A stretch of 64,000 nucleotides of DNA from Spirochaetaceae bacterium (GTDB lineage: Bacteria > Spirochaetota > Spirochaetia > Treponematales > Treponemataceae): contig JAGBFB010000037.1 in assembly GCA_017936665.1 (NCBI GenBank), positions 18,459 through 82,458 on the forward strand. The letters run 5' to 3'. A program made the translations under genes and the position numbers. This document shows, in pieces, positions 27,375 through 35,599 of the stretch. The notes under the pieces were generated by a model. It did no database searches. It saw nothing but the letters and a program-made list of their open reading frames with translations, and was not told where the DNA came from. Numbering within the stretch: the first letter of the stretch is position 1; the number at the start of each line of letters is the position of its first letter.

Positions 27375-27853
27375 TAGTGATTGGTTGCCCCGGAAGTGGC
27401 AAAAGTACTTTTTCAAAAACCTTACACACAAAAACAAATATTCCCTTGTATCATTTAGATATGTTGTATTGGAATGCAGATAGAACAATCGTGGATAAAA
27501 CAATTTTTTATGAAAAGCAATTTTCTATAATTCAAACTGACGAATGGATAATCGATGGAAACTACGGTTCAACAATGGAACTAAGGATTCAATCTTGTGA
27601 CACAATTTTCTTTTTAGATTATCCTTTAGAAATTTGTCTTGATGGAATAAAAGCTAGAAGAGGAAAACCACGAAGTGATATGCCCTGGCAAGAAAAATCT
27701 GATGAAGAGGATTTTGAATTTTTAGATTTTGTAAAAAATTATCATTTAAAAAACAGACCACAAGTGATAGAATTATTAGATAGATATTCAGATAAAAAAA
27801 ATTATGTTTTCAAAAACAGAAGTGAAGCAGAAGATTTTTTGAAAATAATATAA
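27362..27853 (+). CDS. P-loop nucleotide kinase (topology-modulation/FlaR-like)
   Basis: A 163-residue protein with Walker A GCPGSGKST at residues 8-16, HLDMLYWNADR, IIDGNYGSTMELR and IFFLDYPLEICLDGIKARRGKPR. This is the pattern of small adenylate-kinase-like P-loop proteins often annotated as DNA topology modulation protein. The physiological substrate is not known. Confidence 0.8.
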   Translation: MKKIIVIGCPGSGKSTFSKTLHTKTNIPLYHLDMLYWNADRTIVDKTIFYEKQFSIIQTDEWIIDGNYGSTMELRIQSCDTIFFLDYPLEICLDGIKARRGKPRSDMPWQEKSDEEDFEFLDFVKNYHLKNRPQVIELLDRYSDKKNYVFKNRSEAEDFLKII

Positions 27854-27875
27854 TTTTTTTCTTGGAGAAAAATTT

Positions 27876-28625
27876 ATGATAACAGATTGCTATGATGATA
27901 AAACTGAATCGATTATCACTCCTAGAGATTTTTATGGAGAACCCAAACATATTGTTGATATATGTTTGATTCTTTTTTCAAAAGAAATACATTCTCATTT
28001 ATTTGATAATTACACTTGCGAAAAAATTGGTGAGTTGAATGCTTGTAATGGAATAACGCCAATTTATAAAATGAATTACAAAGGAAAAGATATTGCATTT
28101 TATTTAACTGCAGTTGGTTCTGCTGTTGCGTCCACTTTGTGTTATGAAGTAAGTTGGCAAACAGGTGCAAGAAATTTTATCATGTTTGGTTCTTGCGGAA
28201 GTCTTAACAGAGAAAAAACTGATGGCAAATTTATTGTTCCAACAGAAACTTATAGAGGAGAAGGTGCTTCATATTATTACGCAAAACCTTCAGATTATAT
28301 AACTATAAAAAACAGCAAAAAGATTTCTTCTATTTTTGAAAAATTAAATGTTCCTCATGTACTAGGTAAAGTTTGGACAACTGATTCAATGTTAAGAGAA
28401 ACAGTAGGACTTGTTGAAAAACGAAAAGAAGAAGGTTGTATCGCTGTTGAAATGGAACTTGCCGGTGTTCAAGCACTATGCGATTTTTACGATTTAGAAT
28501 TGTATAATTTTCTAGAAGCAGGTGATGTGCTTGAATCAAGTGGATACGAAGTTGAAGGTTTACATGGAGCCAATCACAATCTTGGAAAATTATATATTGC
28601 ATTAGATATTGCACTGAGTTTGTAG
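27876..28625 (+). CDS. Nucleoside phosphorylase
   Basis: A 249-residue protein of the PNP/UDP family: TAVGSAVASTLCYEVSWQTGARNFIMFGSCGSL (phosphate and ribose site), IAVEMELAGVQALCDFY (the E-M-E ribose motif) and LEAGDVLES near the end. It would split purine nucleosides or uridine with phosphate. TTGGAG lies before the ATG. Confidence 0.85.
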   Translation: MITDCYDDKTESIITPRDFYGEPKHIVDICLILFSKEIHSHLFDNYTCEKIGELNACNGITPIYKMNYKGKDIAFYLTAVGSAVASTLCYEVSWQTGARNFIMFGSCGSLNREKTDGKFIVPTETYRGEGASYYYAKPSDYITIKNSKKISSIFEKLNVPHVLGKVWTTDSMLRETVGLVEKRKEEGCIAVEMELAGVQALCDFYDLELYNFLEAGDVLESSGYEVEGLHGANHNLGKLYIALDIALSL

Positions 28626-28679
28626 GAAACTAGAAATTGAAAAAGGACTTTATGATAAAAAAATTTTGAAGGAGTAATT

Positions 28680-29114
28680 ATGGAATATACAATAAACGAA
28701 GAAAGATTAACAGCAGATGAATACATCGAATTTCTAAAACACACAGACTTAGGTTCACAATATCCTAAAGAAAGATTTTATGAAAGAATCAGTACATTAG
28801 TAAAGAAAGTTTCAATCAGTTTAGTTGCTAGAAACAAAGAAAAAGAAATTGTCGGTGTTTGTTTTGGAATCACAGATTTTTCTTATTGGCTTTTTATTAC
28901 TGATTTAGGTGTTGTTCGTGAATGTACAGGAAAGGGAATCGGAAAATCCTTAGTAAATAAATTACTAGAATTAGCTGGCGGAAAAGAAAATATAATCATG
29001 TACACTTGTGTTAATGAAAATGCAATTCCATTTTATGAAAAACTAGGAATGGAAAAACCAGATGATGTTATGGTTTATAATCATGCAGAATGGACAGATT
29101 TTGTAGTAGAGTAA
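28680..29114 (+). CDS. GNAT acetyltransferase
   Basis: A 144-residue GNAT with VGVCFGITDFSYWLFITDLGVVRECTGKGIGKSLVNKLLELAGG (motif A) and NENAIPFYEKLGMEKPDDVM (motif B). AAGGAG is present before the start. Substrate unknown. Confidence 0.88.
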   Translation: MEYTINEERLTADEYIEFLKHTDLGSQYPKERFYERISTLVKKVSISLVARNKEKEIVGVCFGITDFSYWLFITDLGVVRECTGKGIGKSLVNKLLELAGGKENIIMYTCVNENAIPFYEKLGMEKPDDVMVYNHAEWTDFVVE

Positions 29115-29144
29115 ATTTTATATTATTTTTAGATGAGGTTTTTG

Positions 29145-29939
29145 ATGGAAATTATTGATAAAAACATTGACGGTGGAAAATCTTTTGATTGGGGAAAAAC
29201 TTCATCAGATTATGCAAAATATCGTGACATTTATCCCAAAGAATTTTATGACAAAATAATAAATCGTTCATTGTGCATAAAAAATCAAACTGTGCTTGAT
29301 TTAGGAACAGGAACTGGAGTTTTGCCAAGAAATTTATATTCCTACGGTGCAAAATGGATTGGAACTGATATTTCTGAAAATCAAATTGAACAAGCAAAAC
29401 TTTTATCAAAAAATATGGATATAGAATATTATCCTTCCTCGGCAGAAAATTTGGATTTTCCAAAAAACTCTTTTGATGTAATCACTGCTTGTCAATGTTT
29501 CTTTTATTTTAATCATGAAAAAATAATGCCAACTCTACATCAACTTTTGAAAAAAGATGGCAGACTTTTAGTTTTGTATATGACTTGGCTTCCTTTTGAA
29601 GATAAAATTGCACAAGCAAGCGAAAATCTAGTTTTAAAATATAATCCTACTTGGAGTGGCGCAAAAGAAACAATGCATCCAATCGATATTCCAGAATGTT
29701 ATAATGAAAAATTTGAACTTGTTTATCATGAAGAATACAAATTGAATGTTCCTTTTACTCGTGAAACTTGGCACGGAAGAATAAAAGCCTGTCGTGGAAT
29801 TGGAGCTTCGTTATCCGCTGAAGAAATTGCAAATTGGGAAACTGAACATAAATCCTTGTTAGAGAAAATCGCTCCAGAAACATTTGAAATTTTGCATTAC
29901 GGGGCAATGGCAGAGTTAAAAAAAAATAACTTGAGGTAA
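29145..29939 (+). CDS. Class I SAM-dependent methyltransferase
   Basis: About 264 residues from ATG 29145, preferred over 29133 because GATGAGG then sits 6 nt upstream. Motif I VLDLGTGTGVLPRNLYSYGAKWIGTDISENQIEQA and FDVITACQCFFYFNHEKIMP mark a UbiE/Methyltransf_11-type enzyme. Substrate unknown. Confidence 0.87.
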   Translation: MEIIDKNIDGGKSFDWGKTSSDYAKYRDIYPKEFYDKIINRSLCIKNQTVLDLGTGTGVLPRNLYSYGAKWIGTDISENQIEQAKLLSKNMDIEYYPSSAENLDFPKNSFDVITACQCFFYFNHEKIMPTLHQLLKKDGRLLVLYMTWLPFEDKIAQASENLVLKYNPTWSGAKETMHPIDIPECYNEKFELVYHEEYKLNVPFTRETWHGRIKACRGIGASLSAEEIANWETEHKSLLEKIAPETFEILHYGAMAELKKNNLR

Positions 29940-29942
29940 AAT

Positions 29943-30383
29943 ATGCAAATACGCACAATGACAATCGCCGATTATGAAAAAGTTTACGCACTTTGGATGA
30001 GTTGTAAAAATATGGGATTCAATGATATTGATGATTCAAAAGAAGGAATCGCTCGATTTTTGGAACGCAACCCAAACACTTCCTTTGTTGCAATAGAAAA
30101 TGATGAATTACTGGGAATTATTCTTGGGGGGCATGACGGAAGACGAGGATATATTTATCATATGTCGGTTGCAGAAAATCATCGCAAAAAAGGAATTGGA
30201 TCTAACCTTGTAGAAAAATGCCTTGAATCATTCAAAAATGAAAAAATTTCAAAAGTTGCTCTTCTAGTTTTTAAATATAACGAAAATGGAAACGCCTTTT
30301 GGGAAAAACAAGGATTTATCCTTCGTGAAGATGTAAATTACAGAAATATTGGACTTTGTGAATTAGTTAGAATTGATACGTAG
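29943..30383 (+). CDS. GNAT acetyltransferase
   Basis: A 146-residue GNAT beginning MQIRTMTIADYEKVYALWMSC, with IYHMSVAENHRKKGIGSNLVEKCLESF (motif A) and NGNAFWEKQGFILREDVNYRNI, typical of YpeA-like acetyltransferases. It starts 3 bp after the methyltransferase gene, so the two are probably co-translated. Confidence 0.9.
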   Translation: MQIRTMTIADYEKVYALWMSCKNMGFNDIDDSKEGIARFLERNPNTSFVAIENDELLGIILGGHDGRRGYIYHMSVAENHRKKGIGSNLVEKCLESFKNEKISKVALLVFKYNENGNAFWEKQGFILREDVNYRNIGLCELVRIDT

Positions 30384-30437
30384 AATAGATAAAAAATTAC
30401 AAACAGAAACTAAATTTTGAAAAAAAAGTATTTTTCC

Positions 30438-30474
30438 TTGACAATATACTAATATTATCTTATATTATTAGTAT
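30438..30474 (+). promoter_or_regulatory. Promoter and operator of the RelB/YafQ-like pair
   Basis: TTGACA at 30438-30443 and TATATT at 30461-30466 are 17 bp apart. The inverted repeat ATACTAATA (30446-30454) / TATTAGTAT (30466-30474) covers the spacer and -10, as expected for repression by the antitoxin complex. Confidence 0.7.
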
Positions 30475-30502
30475 AATACAATATAATATAAGGTGGTATA
30501 AT

Positions 30503-30808
30503 ATGGCAGCGATTACAGTAAATGTTGAACAAGAAGATAAGGAACTTTTTAACACAATTTGCAATAAAATGGGCATGAATATTTCTACCGCAATCAATAT
30601 TTTTATTAAAAAAGTTAATGCAACTCGCAGCATTCCTTTTTCCATCGAACTTGAACCAGAATGGAACGAAGAAACTCTTGCAGCCTGTAAAGAAGCTCTT
30701 GATATTTCAGAAGGCCGAATTCCTGCAAAAAGATACGATTCTGTTTCTGAAATGATGGATGATATTTTAAATGTAGCCGAAGATACTCCAGACTATGGGG
30801 TAAAATGA
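30503..30808 (+). CDS. RelB/DinJ-family antitoxin
   Basis: A 101-residue protein with the RelB/DinJ ribbon-helix-helix: ITVNVEQEDKELFNTICNKMGMNISTAINIFIKKVNATRSIPF. The C-terminal half is acidic, as expected for the toxin-binding part. AGGTGG lies before the ATG. It overlaps the toxin gene by 4 nt. Confidence 0.9.
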   Translation: MAAITVNVEQEDKELFNTICNKMGMNISTAINIFIKKVNATRSIPFSIELEPEWNEETLAACKEALDISEGRIPAKRYDSVSEMMDDILNVAEDTPDYGVK

Positions 30809-31089
30809 TGGCATATCAATTGATTTATACTAACTCTTTCAAAAAAGATTTAAGGTTAGCAAAAAAACGAAATTACGATATGAAAAAAATGGAAGAAGTT
30901 TTGACGTTGTTAAAATCAGGCAAAAAACTTCCTCGAAAATACAAGGATCATCAACTTAAAGGAAATCTATCAAAATTTAGAGAAATACACATTCAACCAG
31001 ATTGGCTTTTAATTTACACAAAAAATGATACAGAGCTGATTTTAACTTTGTCTAGAACAGGAAGTCACGCAGAATTATTAAAAAAATAG
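30805..31089 (+). CDS. YafQ-family mRNA interferase toxin
   Basis: A 94-residue RelE-superfamily toxin with the YafQ pattern YTNSFKKDLRLAKKRNYDMKKMEEVLTLL, LPRKYKDHQLKGNLSKFREIHIQPDWLLIYTKND and LTLSRTGSHAELL. The HxxDW and terminal His residues match the YafQ catalytic set. It would cut mRNA on the ribosome. Confidence 0.9.
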   Translation: MMAYQLIYTNSFKKDLRLAKKRNYDMKKMEEVLTLLKSGKKLPRKYKDHQLKGNLSKFREIHIQPDWLLIYTKNDTELILTLSRTGSHAELLKK

Positions 31090-31133
31090 GATTTTATTGG
31101 AATTCTTATGAATAAATTTAGGAGGAGAGAATT

Positions 31134-31541
31134 ATGGAAAAACATGTTGAAATTTTAACTGAAAGATTTTCTAAAGATTCGTTGATGGCATTGGCTACAG
31201 TTGATGAAAAAGGAAAACCTTGGGTAAGAACTATTGATGCAATTTTTTATCAAGATAGCTTTTATACAATCACTTATGGATTGTCTAATAAGATGCAACA
31301 GATTGAAAAAAATCCTACAGTTGCAATCAGCGGTGAATGGTTTTCCGGTCATGGAATTGGTGAAAATCTGGGACACATAAAGTTAGAACAAAATTCTGAA
31401 ATTGCAGATAAATTGCGAAAAGCTTTTTCTGCTTGGTACGATAATGGTCACACAAACGAAGACGATCCAAACACGATTATTTTGCGAATAAAATTAACCG
31501 ACGGTATTTTATTCAGTGATGGAAAAAGGTATGAATTCTAA
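31134..31541 (+). CDS. Pyridoxamine 5'-phosphate oxidase-like flavoprotein
   Basis: A 135-residue split-barrel protein: LMALATVDEKGKPWVRTIDAIFYQDSFYTITYGLSNKMQQIEKNPTVAISGEWF follows the FMN-binding PNPOx-like family. Such proteins bind FMN, F420 or haem; the actual reaction is not known. AGGAGG precedes the start. Confidence 0.85.
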   Translation: MEKHVEILTERFSKDSLMALATVDEKGKPWVRTIDAIFYQDSFYTITYGLSNKMQQIEKNPTVAISGEWFSGHGIGENLGHIKLEQNSEIADKLRKAFSAWYDNGHTNEDDPNTIILRIKLTDGILFSDGKRYEF

Positions 31542-31563
31542 ATGTATTATTGATAAATTATAG

Positions 31564-31623
31564 GGAAGATTTTTAATCGAAAAAAACGGATACGCCTATG
31601 ACGGTTACTGGGTGATTAAATAA
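31564..31623 (+). pseudogene. Short 3' gene remnant
   Basis: A frame closed upstream reads GRFLIEKNGYAYDGYWVIK and then a stop. It has no start codon or ribosome site and sits between two complete genes. It looks like the tail of a deleted gene. Confidence 0.3.
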
Positions 31624-31654
31624 AAAAAATGATTTTCTACTTGGAGGAAATTTT

Positions 31655-32320
31655 ATGGAAAATATACAAAAATCAATTATCAATAGAAAGTTTTTTCTAA
31701 TTGCAGCCTTTGGACATTTGTTATGTTGGATAGGAGGCGACTTATTACTTTTTTTCCAACCAAATGGTTTTTTAGATGTACAAGGTCTTTTTGATTATGA
31801 AAAAACAGTTTTGATGTTAGAAAATGCAAATCCACTTCAGTTTACTATTTCTGGTATTGCAGGAACGGTGGCAATGATGTTAGTGTTCTTTGGATATTAC
31901 GAAATTTACAAAATGCTTAAACCAGTTTCAAAAAAAAGTGCAAATATTGTGTTAGTTGGAACTTTATTAACTTGTATTCCCGGAGCAATAATGCATTTTA
32001 CTTGTACTTCTATGTTATGGTATTTTGTAAAACTTGGAGGAACACAACTTGCCCATGAAGTAATGTTATCTTTTTTTACAGAGACAGCAATTACAACTTT
32101 AATGTGCAATTTAGGTGTTTTTCTTGTAACAATTCCTTTATTAATTAATGTTGTAAAAGGAAAAACCTTTTTACCAAAATGGGCATGGTTTGTGAATACA
32201 ATTCCTCTTACAATAGTTGCTGGAATAGTTTTTGCAGGAATGGGTGCAATGAATGTAGCAAGTTCTGGAATGTTTTTTGGATTGTATTTTTTATCAAAAA
32301 AATATTTAGCTGAAAAATAA
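31655..32320 (+). CDS. Integral membrane protein, about six helices
   Basis: A 221-residue protein with hydrophobic segments at about 14-34, 63-85, 98-120, 136-160, 172-195 and 200-214, and GHLLCWIGGDLLLFF near the start. It resembles the DUF6796-type membrane proteins found in gut anaerobes; I am not certain of that assignment. TTGGAGG precedes the ATG. Confidence 0.65.
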   Translation: MENIQKSIINRKFFLIAAFGHLLCWIGGDLLLFFQPNGFLDVQGLFDYEKTVLMLENANPLQFTISGIAGTVAMMLVFFGYYEIYKMLKPVSKKSANIVLVGTLLTCIPGAIMHFTCTSMLWYFVKLGGTQLAHEVMLSFFTETAITTLMCNLGVFLVTIPLLINVVKGKTFLPKWAWFVNTIPLTIVAGIVFAGMGAMNVASSGMFFGLYFLSKKYLAEK

Positions 32321-32351
32321 TTTTTAAATAACCGAAGTCCTATGGAAGTAA

Positions 32352-32954
32352 GTGATGAATAAACTAGATTTTTCTTTTGTGTATAAAAAATTCAAAAAGC
32401 GATTACAAGAAACTTATGGAAAAGAAGTTGCTTCTCTCGTGTGGGAAAAAGCAAACACAAAACTGAAAAATCTTTTTGATGAATATAAAAATATCGGTTC
32501 AGATGAAAAAATTATGATTCTTCCTTTGGCAGCAATTTATTTTTCTATGAAAGAAGAAAATCTTGAAAATCCCCTTGAGTTATTGAATCAATATGGAAAA
32601 GAAACTGGCAAAAGATTTTCAAAATTGATTAGAAAAATCACTTCGTTTCCAGGGTTGCCAGAAGTTTTATGGAAAAACATGAATAGCCTTATGCGAAAAA
32701 ATAGCAGCCCAGAAAAAGGCTACCAGCGAAAAATTATTTCTGAAACAAAAGAATTAGTTGCTGTGGATATTTTAGTTTGTCCACTTCATGAAATGGCAAA
32801 AAAACTTGGAATCCCTGAAATCACTTCTGTAGTTTGCTTGATTGATAAAGGTCAAATGACAGGATTTAAACATATCGAATATACCAGAACTAAAGCGTTA
32901 GGAGACGGTGATATTTTTTGTGATTATCGGTTAAGATATGATAAAGAAAAATAA
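32352..32954 (+). CDS. L-2-amino-thiazoline-4-carboxylic acid hydrolase-like protein
   Basis: A 200-residue protein whose C-terminus (DILVCPLHEMAKKLGIPEITSVVCLIDKGQMTGFKHIEYTRTKALGDGDIFCDYRLRY) matches the conserved end of the ATC hydrolase family, with the paired Cys in VC..D and the final G-x-x-x-CD-x-R. Most members are functionally untested. Frame start at 32352 or 32355. Confidence 0.75.
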   Translation: MMNKLDFSFVYKKFKKRLQETYGKEVASLVWEKANTKLKNLFDEYKNIGSDEKIMILPLAAIYFSMKEENLENPLELLNQYGKETGKRFSKLIRKITSFPGLPEVLWKNMNSLMRKNSSPEKGYQRKIISETKELVAVDILVCPLHEMAKKLGIPEITSVVCLIDKGQMTGFKHIEYTRTKALGDGDIFCDYRLRYDKEK

Positions 32955-32959
32955 AATCT

Positions 32960-33871
32960 TTAATCCATCCATTTTTTCATAAAGGAAATGCGTTTTTCTA
33001 CGCTGTCTTTTGAAATTGGGTGGCTGCTTAGCATATCGTAGCCGTGGAACGTTCCTTGTGTTTCGTGAATTTGAAGTTCCGTTGTGTGATTTTTGATTTT
33101 TTCTGCGTAAATAATTCCTTCGTCGTGGAGGCAATCAAATTCGGCAGTTTCTATATAAGTTGGTGGCAAAACTTTTGGAAGGGGATTTTTCATTGGAACT
33201 GCGATTTGTTCTTGCTGAGGAGTGCAATCTTTTAGGTACATTTTCCACATGCGTTGATTATTTTTTGAGTTCCAAAGGGGAGTGTCTGTAAAAGTCTTCA
33301 TGGAATTTGTAGTCATAGAATTGTCGGTAACAGGGTAAATCAAAACTTGGCAGCAAGGCGGCGGTAGATTTTTTGATTCCACCGTATTACAAAGATTTGC
33401 TGCAAGACAACCGCCGGCACTGTCTCCAAGAACAATGATTTTTTTAGGATTGATTTTTAGTTTATCTGCATTGGAAATCAAATATTCGTAAGTTTTTAGC
33501 GAATCTTCGTAGGCAGCAGGAAAAGGAAATTTTGGCAGTAAATGATAATCTACAAGGTAAGTTTTGCAATTTAATTTTGATGTATATTCAAAAGCATTTG
33601 TTAATTGATGAGGTGCAGTTTTATAGCCAAAACCTCCACCGTGCAAAACCAAAAGTGCAAAATCATTGGGTGATTCTGGAGAAATTTCTTTAATAAGGAT
33701 TTTGTCATTATTAAATCCTTGAATAAAAAAATTATCTATGGAAATGTTTTTAGGCGGTTTAATAATGTTTAACATGAGTTCCAGCGGCTTTTGAGAAAGG
33801 CGGCAAATCAGTTTTGAAAAAGGCAACTTAAAAGCGATTTTTCTAAAATCTTTGTGGTATTGATATTTCAT
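32960..33871 (-). CDS. Alpha/beta hydrolase of the HSL esterase family
   Basis: A 303-residue esterase with the oxyanion motif LHGGGFGYKT, the nucleophile GDSAGG, an acid in ETAEFDCLHDEG and the His in TFHGYDML: the full hormone-sensitive-lipase catalytic set. Convergent with the previous gene, which ends 5 bp away. Natural substrate unknown. Confidence 0.9.
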   Translation of the reverse strand: MKYQYHKDFRKIAFKLPFSKLICRLSQKPLELMLNIIKPPKNISIDNFFIQGFNNDKILIKEISPESPNDFALLVLHGGGFGYKTAPHQLTNAFEYTSKLNCKTYLVDYHLLPKFPFPAAYEDSLKTYEYLISNADKLKINPKKIIVLGDSAGGCLAANLCNTVESKNLPPPCCQVLIYPVTDNSMTTNSMKTFTDTPLWNSKNNQRMWKMYLKDCTPQQEQIAVPMKNPLPKVLPPTYIETAEFDCLHDEGIIYAEKIKNHTTELQIHETQGTFHGYDMLSSHPISKDSVEKRISFMKKWMD

Positions 33872-33917
33872 AGAATTTCATTCTATAGTAAATTTTATCA
33901 GAGAACAAGGAACTTAA

Positions 33918-34298
33918 ATGTCTATGACTGAAAAAATAACTTTATGTGGTGACAACTGCAATTTTTGTCCAAGATATAACGCAAAGACCGAAGCAGATTT
34001 ACAAAAAGTTGCTGAGCTTTGGTATCGTGTTGGTTGGCGTGACTGTGTAGTATCAAATGAAGAAATAAAATGCACAGGCTGTTTGTCACACAAAAAATGC
34101 ACTTATGAATTAGTGGAATGTACAAAAAATCACAATGTTGAAAAATGCAACCAATGTGATAATTTTCCTTGTGACAAAATTAACGTAATGTTATCCCGCT
34201 CAAAAGAATACAAAAATATCTGCAAAGAAATTTGTTCTTCGGAAGAATATCAAATGCTAGAAAAAGCATTTTTTGAAAAGGAAGAAAATTTATGTTGA
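33918..34298 (+). CDS. DUF3795 Cys-rich protein
   Basis: A 126-residue protein with LCGDNCNFCPRYNAKTEADLQKVAELWYRVGWRD and paired Cys motifs CTGCLSHKKC and CNQCDNFPCDK, the DUF3795 signature. Probably binds zinc or iron through these Cys. It overlaps the next gene by 7 nt, so the two are translationally coupled. Confidence 0.85.
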   Translation: MSMTEKITLCGDNCNFCPRYNAKTEADLQKVAELWYRVGWRDCVVSNEEIKCTGCLSHKKCTYELVECTKNHNVEKCNQCDNFPCDKINVMLSRSKEYKNICKEICSSEEYQMLEKAFFEKEENLC

Positions 34299-35581
34299 TA
34301 AAAATAGGTAATTTTGAATTTACATCAGTTTGGGATGGAGTGTTTTACAAAAAACTTTCTCAGTATCCGAAAATATTAGATTGGGAAATCAGAACCATAA
34401 TTGAATTTATTGAATACGAAAAAAAATATTCTAGGGAATGCAAAATTGAATGCGAAGATTCTAATCTTTTAAAATTGATAGAAGATGCAATTTCCCATAA
34501 AGAAAAATACTTAAACATCCAACGCCCTAAGTTAATAACAGAATGTACTGCTTGTCCTTACAGAAAAGGCTGTGTAACAGATTTTGTTTGCCATACAACT
34601 TCTGTTGATAATGCAAAAAAAATATTTCAATGTGGAAAATTGTTATCGGCATTAAATGCTAGAAAAGTTCCAGTTGAAGAATTGATGAAGGAAGGCAGAA
34701 ATGCAGCAAATGACCCAGCAGATTATTTTGAATACATAATGTTTTCTTGGGGAAATTGTCAAGCTGGCGACAGATTAGTTATGGAACGAAATTTAAAACG
34801 CTTTCCCACCGAAGAAGATTTGAGTATAAATTTTAATCCGGGCGTAAGATTTTATTTTGAATACGAAAATCTTATAAAACATCCAGACATGATTTTTGAC
34901 GGTGTTTTACCGATGAAAATTAAAGACGAAATAATTCTAAAAGATTGGGTTTACAAAATCCTTATTCCTACAAAAATAAAAAAAGATTTAGAATCCTTTA
35001 TCCCAAACAATCTAAAAGACAAAGTGATTTATGTTGAAAATGATTGCAAAGACATTTGGGATTGGTCAGAAAAAGTCTACAAAATTATCGAGAACTGTAT
35101 GATAAAAAAGATTGATGAAGAAAATATTTCAGAATGCGTTAATGTGATAAAGGAAAGTTTTGCAACAGTAGCAAATGAATTTGGTTTTACTCCAACAAAT
35201 GCTCCGGGGTTTACTGCTTTTTCCATGACCGAAGAAAAATTAAAGAATCAATTACTCGAAGAGCATAGACTTATGTTTGCTTTTTATGAACAGGAAAATA
35301 TCCTAGGATTTTATTCATTAGCTTTACAAGACAATAATGAATGTGAGTTAAATAATCTGTGTGTATTGCCTTCTGTCCGGCATAAAAATATTGGGAAAAA
35401 ACTTTTAGAACATGCTTTTCAAAGTGCAAAAGAATTAAATTGTACTAAAATGAACATCGGAATTGTTGAAGAAAACAAAATTTTACGAAACTGGTACGAA
35501 TCTTTTGGATTTATCCATAAAGGAACAGAAAAATTTGATTTTTTCCCTTTCACTTGTGGATATATGGAAAAACTTTTCTAA
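34292..35581 (+). CDS. Two-domain protein: Cys-containing N-terminal domain fused to GNAT
   Basis: A 429-residue protein. Residues 1-270 are an unrecognised domain with a Cys cluster (ECTACPYRKGCVTDFVCHTT) followed by TTSVDNAKKIFQCGKLLSALNAR, a pattern reminiscent of ADP-ribosyltransferase folds (H-T-T...I...G.L.S); this is weak inference. Residues 275-429 are a GNAT domain (VLPSVRHKNIGKKLLEHAFQSA and NKILRNWYESFGFIHKG). Translationally coupled to the DUF3795 gene and 18 bp before a DUF3795-GNAT fusion. Confidence 0.75.
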   Translation: MLIKIGNFEFTSVWDGVFYKKLSQYPKILDWEIRTIIEFIEYEKKYSRECKIECEDSNLLKLIEDAISHKEKYLNIQRPKLITECTACPYRKGCVTDFVCHTTSVDNAKKIFQCGKLLSALNARKVPVEELMKEGRNAANDPADYFEYIMFSWGNCQAGDRLVMERNLKRFPTEEDLSINFNPGVRFYFEYENLIKHPDMIFDGVLPMKIKDEIILKDWVYKILIPTKIKKDLESFIPNNLKDKVIYVENDCKDIWDWSEKVYKIIENCMIKKIDEENISECVNVIKESFATVANEFGFTPTNAPGFTAFSMTEEKLKNQLLEEHRLMFAFYEQENILGFYSLALQDNNECELNNLCVLPSVRHKNIGKKLLEHAFQSAKELNCTKMNIGIVEENKILRNWYESFGFIHKGTEKFDFFPFTCGYMEKLF

Positions 35582-35599
35582 AACGGAGAGAAATCGCTC